From assembly GCF_016859285.1 (NCBI RefSeq), contig NC_053422.1, positions 11,517,501 to 11,581,500 on the forward strand: a DNA stretch of 64,000 nt, in the 5' to 3' direction. A program made the position numbers and the translations under genes. Shown piece after piece: positions 59,461 to 64,000 of this stretch. The stretch is from Xiphias gladius (Eukaryota; Chordata; Actinopteri; Istiophoriformes; Xiphiidae). The notes beneath the pieces were generated by a model. That model had not been told where the DNA came from and made no database searches. It saw only the letters and a program-made list of their open reading frames with translations. Every line of letters begins with the position of its first letter. The first letter of the stretch is position 1.

Positions 59461-61902
59461 CAAAGCAGGAAAAACATCGTCTATCAGAGGGATGTTAAGA
59501 GGTAATTCAACAGTAACTTTAACACTGGTTTCCTCGCGTATAATGAAAATATGACAGATAGCTAACCTGTACTTTACGATGTGTCTTCTTCAGTCCCCCA
59601 TGGTGTGGAAGCAGGACCCACCCATGGCTGCGTACGAAATGAGCTGAGAGTTGAGAACTACCTGGTCACCCTGCTGGATGTGGGAGGATCAGCGGAGTCG
59701 AGAGGGGCCTGGAGGGAGCTCTCCGCAGAAGCCCACGGGATCATCTTTGTGGTGGACTCCAGTGACAGGCCGAGGATAAAGGAGGTCAAGGAGGTCCTGG
59801 CTGACCTGCTGAGACAACCAAGAGTGGCAGGAAAACCCATATTAGTGTAAATATATTCAACTTCATATCGGAATTTTAAATCTGATCTAACATAATTTGC
59901 TGTGCAAACAGTGCTCTCTGGTGGCTAATGAGAAAACATACAGAAACGACTGACTCAGTCCTCTGCTGACACTTTTTTCTGTTCTAGGTTGGCAAACAAA
60001 CAGGACAAAATGAACGCTTTTCTGGGAAGTGAGCTGATTGAGATTCTGTCTCTTGAGAAGCTGGTCAACCAGAGCCGCTCTCTGTGCCATATTGTGAGTA
60101 ATGCTCCAAAAGCCACTAATGCAAACTGAACAAAAACGAATCTCTTGTAAATACTTAAACTAGAGTATGTATGGCAGCCACACCTCCTGCCAGAGAGGCA
60201 CAAATCTGTAAAGAAGCAGGGAGACCGACACTTTAGACATGCAGACGAACTGCTGTCTTTCTGCCGTTAGGAGCCTTGTTCAGCCTTAATGGACCTGCGA
60301 CGCTGGTCGGACAGAAAGACTCTACGAGGTCTTCGCTGGCTGCTTCGTGCTGTTTGTCTGGATTATCCTGAGCTGTGTACCCGTGTAACCCAGGACAGCA
60401 AGAGGCCTCTGGAGCCAAGGGAGAGGGAGAAGAATGGGAAAACAGAGAAAGTTCGCAAAAAAACCAAGGTGGAACGGTAAGAAAGGCCTTTATGTTCAGA
60501 GAATCCACAGCTCAAATACTATACAGGTCAACACAATCTTGTACACAACGAAATTAGAGCTACCCACTGACCTTTCATGCTAAATATCTTCTCACCTCAG
60601 AATGCGATCCAGCAAGTCAGATCTTCGACAGGTTCATCGGCCCAAAGACAAGGGAAAAAAGACCAAGGGTGAAGGAAAGCTTCAACCCATTCGAAACATG
60701 CTGCAGAAGGTCAGGGGAACATCTTGCATCCTTTTCTACAGGCATAGTACACTGTTATGAAATGATGTCTGTCTTCACGTTGTCAGTGTTCTAATATGGT
60801 GACTTGTTGGCACAAATTCATTCACTCTTACTGGGGCTGACACTGATGATTATTTTTGTTATGGATTACTCCGACGATTATTTTCTTGAGTAACCAATTA
60901 GTCCCTTGGAAAACAGTGTCCATACCGGTTTTTCAGTCTAAAACCCAGAGATATTCAGTTCACAATCAAATTGGACTCATAAAACCAGCAAATATTCACA
61001 CTTGAGAAGCTGGATCCAGACTATTTCAGTATTTTTTCTTAAAAAAATGACTCGATATGATCAGTCAATTATGAAAATTGTTACAGATTAATTCTCTATC
61101 TATGGACTAATTAATTAATCGTTGGAGCTTTATACCTTACCCGCCTCTTACCCTAACTTGGGTCTCTATCTCACCCTCTTTCCAACAGTCGTGCCAATAG
61201 TTATTGGCACTGTTACATTAAATAAATAAACGGTGACTTAAACTCACGTCTTTTCCCAGGAGTCCACGCTGAAAAAGAAGCTGAAGACCAAGAAGAAGAA
61301 GAAGCCGGTTAAGACCAAGGAAGGTGAAAAAGATCGAGATAAAGCAAATGAACAGGAGGAGGAAGACGAGGGTGACGGTAATGAAGGAGAACAAGAAAAC
61401 TCCGGTCATAGAGAGAAAGCCAGCAGTGCCCTGATCCCCCCCAAAAGAGGCGAAATGAAACGCAAAACACAGGTGAAAGAGGAGACTCTGGACATGCCAG
61501 AATCACCGGACAACGAGAAGCCGCTGAAAGGTTGTAATCAGTTATTAATGGCCTCTAATTTTTGTTTATTGACTGTTTAAGAATGGAAATCTAACATTTC
61601 TTTTAATATACGTCTAGCTAAAGGGGAAAAGAAGAAGAAGAAGAAAGTTGTTAAAGTAAAAAGGAAGAACAAGATCAACACAGAGGAGATGCTCGAAGCT
61701 TACTCTCAACCTGTGGACCTTTCTGCGACCTTTGGTGAGCCTCATCCACTTCTTCCATCCACCAATGAAATGCAATAACACTTTGGACTCTTAAAAATGA
61801 TGAAATCCAGACGTTTGTTTAAAAAGATGACCCTGTCTCCTGATAGATCTTTACCGAAAAGCAATACTGGCTCTGAAGGAACGTCAGGATCAGGGACAGT
61901 GA
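58721..61902 (+). CDS. arl13a: ADP-ribosylation factor-like protein 13A
   Basis: ARF-like GTPase related to the ciliary protein ARL13B. Exons: 58721-58779, 59431-59501, 59594-59846, 59988-60093, 60271-60476, 60601-60709, 61260-61530, 61618-61734, 61847-61902. The total is 1248 nt, 415 aa, all junctions GT-AG and in phase. Starts [11 protein letters not shown], like ARL13B MFSLMASCCGW, keeping the Cys pair at 8-9 that is palmitoylated in ARL13B. P-loop GLDKAGKTS (28-36), G3 DVGGS (72-76, Ser in place of the catalytic Gln of ARFs), conserved R80 (matches ARL13B R79), NKQD (131-134), CSA at the G5 position. After the GTPase domain comes a very Lys/Glu-rich tail with KKKKK runs. I see no RVxP ciliary targeting motif. 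The divergent switch I (PTHGCV) and xkrx neighbour favour arl13a over arl13b. Confidence 0.9.
59005..59372. mobile_element. MITE copy, TIR type ACACTC..CCACTTTATTAGG, inside arl13a intron 1
   Basis: The left end is ACACTCAGTCGCCAATTTAT. The right end, reverse-complemented, is ACTTAGTGGCCACTTTATTG. Related to the 20036-20515 copy, with a (CCAA)n tract in the middle. It ends about 60 bp before arl13a exon 2. Confidence 0.75.
59209..59262. repeat. (CCAA)n microsatellite
   Basis: About ten CCAA units inside the MITE copy. Confidence 0.9.
60832..61134 (+). repeat. MITE-like repeat copy, GGGCTGAAACTAAC family, in arl13a intron 6
   Basis: Starts GGGGCTGACACTGATGATTA and ends ATTAATTAATCGTTGGAGCT, with the shared CCCAGAGATATTCAGTT block inside. 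Confidence 0.65.
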
Positions 61903-62392
61903 GAGTGAGTCCTGGTTGTGTCCTGCCACCTGAGTGTGAGGATTTGGTCCACAGCAGTAGTATACGACACACTACATCACTTCACAAACTCTCCTACCTT
62001 TTTCTCACCAGGGGAAAGACACAGATTCTGACTGCTATGTCGTTATCACTTTCCATAGACTATCAATTCAGACCTGATCCCTGAACCTTTGGAGTGAAAC
62101 TGCAAATTCCAATGTGTAGTGAAGGGCAGGTCTGCATTAAGATGTAATCATAGAAAAATAACATTGATAAAATAACTTTGAAAAAAATAAATCAAAAAAC
62201 AAACGTGTGCTTGGCCAAAACGTTAATGGAGGTTTTGTTTGTATAAATCTTTGCAGTTTTGATTGTAAAAGAAACATGATTTTTGAACTGAATCCTTTTT
62301 TTAAATGATTATTTGAGCAATTTTCCAGCAATGAACCGTGCGCTGAGCACGGGGACATAGATGAAGTGATGAACAGATCTATGAAATTGTAT

Positions 62393-62398
62393 AATAAA
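62393..62398 (+). terminator. arl13a: arl13a polyadenylation signal AATAAA
   Basis: AATAAA about 490 nt after the arl13a stop, followed by TG-rich sequence (CTCGTGTGTTT), a normal poly(A) site layout. Confidence 0.7.
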
Positions 62399-62419
62399 CA
62401 TTTTGTCACTACTTGCGCG

Positions 62420-63650
62420 GCATGTCTCGTGTGTTTACATTACAGCGGCAGCAGGTATTGTTATAAAAGCAAACAGATTATTTGTGCTACGAGTTATTTA
62501 GATGCAAACATCTAACACAGACAACAGATGAAGAACAGGATTGTTTATCTGAATTTATACTCAGATGCGATGGGCTCTGTTTTTTTTTCCCCTTCCCTTT
62601 TTGACATTACATAATTATTCTGTCAGATCTGAGCCCCCCCTCATGGCAGCCTTCCAGTCATCTTGTCCGTCTTCCAAAATCCACAATATTTCTGGAAAAA
62701 CTCTGTATTTGCCCAGATGGGTATTAACTGCCACAGCTTCTGGGCTTGGCAGAGGGATGTTGGAGTTTCATCAATATTGATTGTACTGTCCCAGACTTTA
62801 GCAATGAAAAAAACTGTTGACTTGACTAAAGATAAGCATAACGTCTGTGGTTTGTTGAGTGAGTGGCACATTTGGTAAAGTTCTGCTGAAGCTTTAATTG
62901 TTTAAGTGAAGCTTTAAGCTCCATTACTCGCTGGTGAATTTCTGACCTTACTTTTCATCATGTACGAGATTTCCACCTCCTATAGCATCACTAAAATTCC
63001 ATCAATAATATTTAAATATACATACGTAAGCGTATGGTTTTACATGTCATTTGTGGAGTGTCCTTTTGAAATGTAACATGTAACAGGAAAACAACAGAAT
63101 TCTATCAGAAAAGCACATTTCCAGTTTGTTCAGGGTTTGTTAGGCTATTAAAACGAGTACAAAACTCAATAGGATGAGATATAAGCTGGGACTTATCAGG
63201 GGAATATGAATGAGTCCTTAAGCTAAAGGAATGTGGCTGGTGAGCAGGCGTAAATCTCCTTTTACACTGAACAGAGATGGCCCTTGTCTTAAAAAAAAAA
63301 AAATTCTATTCGGGGCTTCATTTATTTAGAGCCACAGCTGCTAAGGGTGATTTCTGTCTACATAGTGTTATTAATGAAGAAATAATTTCATGTTTTTTTG
63401 TTTTTTTAGGACCCCAAATGCCACCTGGGTAAGAGCCATCAAAAGCTTAAGCCAGGCTACGTTCATACTTCTAAATATTGCAGACTTTTATTTCACTGAA
63501 ATGTGCAAAAACTGCTAGCTGAGTTTTTGTTGCGCTGCTTTGAGACATACTGGCAATCTGGCACAATTGGGAATAAAATCTGTGTCATTTTATTTATTTT
63601 ATTTTTTTAAAGTTTTTCTGTGCTAGAGCAACACCTGGTCCCATTTGCTT
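62420..63650. other. No gene seen
   Basis: AT-rich sequence downstream of arl13a. A short exon-like string at about 63411-63430 (TTTTTTTAG/GACCCCAAATGCCACCTG/GGTAAG) has splice-like borders but only six codons and no partner. Confidence 0.4.
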
Positions 63651-63659
63651 TGCGTGCTG

Positions 63660-63945
63660 TGCTAGTTATAAACTAGCTCTGCTTCATCCAACTATGACAG
63701 GAAAACTACGCTTTTACATTAATGCATGAGTAATGTTGATATAATATATAATGGTGTGACAGTCCCAGAGGCTATTTTTTTGCATTGAGTACCTTTACTC
63801 TCGGTACTTTAAGTACATCTTAATGATTATATTTACATACTTTGACTTAAGTAACATTTTTCATTTTTATTTTTAGTGTCGTATTAGTGCTTTTGCTTAA
63901 GTAAAGGATGTGAATACTTATTCCACCACTGCAAAATCACTTCAT
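63660..63945 (-). repeat. Dispersed repeat, GTACTTCTTCCACCACTG family
   Basis: Ends GTGAATACTTATTCCACCAC and contains TTGACTTAAGTAACATTTTT and TTAATGCATGAGTAATGTTG blocks like the other copies. Confidence 0.65.
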
Positions 63946-64000
63946 ATTGTGCTTTAATTGTGCATATTACCGAGCAAATTTTACAGAGCGAGCCTCCACC

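Noticed and set aside
63411-63430. Tiny exon-like string bordered by TTTTTTTAG and GGTAAGAG
   Set aside because: Six codons with no partner exon in the window; too short to support a call.
1-64000. CRISPR arrays, prophage, operons, riboswitches
   Set aside because: The window is vertebrate nuclear DNA; all regular short repeats seen are microsatellites, without spacer structure.

Overview
This is nuclear genomic DNA from a vertebrate, most likely a ray-finned (teleost) fish. The evidence is GT-AG introns of 0.1 to 6 kb, abundant (AC)n microsatellites, several dispersed DNA-transposon relics of the kind common in fish, and a block of four vertebrate genes whose products I recognise. I see no bacterial or viral gene cluster and no CRISPR array.

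Layout. (1) About 0.1-4.1 kb, minus strand: the 5' part of a large Ser/Pro/Lys-rich, probably nuclear protein with a CtBP-type PLDLS motif and an AT-hook. The gene runs off the left edge and I could not name it. Two CpG-rich zones (about 6.4-8.2 and 10.1-11.6 kb) are its likely promoter area. (2) 12-21 kb: mostly non-genic, with microsatellites, two MITE-like repeats, and a complete tRNA-Val(UAC) gene at 18874-18946. (3) 21.3-33.7 kb, plus strand: cstf2 (CstF-64, mRNA 3'-end processing), 13 exons and a 508-aa product. (4) 34.9-42.2 kb, minus strand: nox1 (NADPH oxidase 1), 13 coding exons and 566 aa, convergent with cstf2. (5) 43.5-52.1 kb, minus strand: xkrx (XK-related), 3 coding exons and 494 aa, tandem with nox1. 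(6) 58.7-61.9 kb, plus strand: arl13a (ARF-like GTPase), 9 coding exons and 415 aa. The remaining 62-64 kb holds only repeats.

The order and orientation cstf2(+) nox1(-) xkrx(-) arl13a(+) is, from memory, that of human Xq22.1, which supports all four identifications. The genes do not form a pathway; this is conserved synteny. All four exon models were built by hand from splice signals, and each is an exact multiple of three with no internal stop.

Most notable: a 16-alanine tract at the CstF-64 N-terminus together with absence of the MEAR(A/G) repeat array found in mammals; a GT microsatellite that begins at a nox1 5' splice site; an overlapping upstream ORF at the arl13a start; an unnamed CtBP-motif/AT-hook gene; and at least four repeat families, with one Tc1-like relic apparently nested in another repeat. 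I found no evidence of a wholly new biological system.
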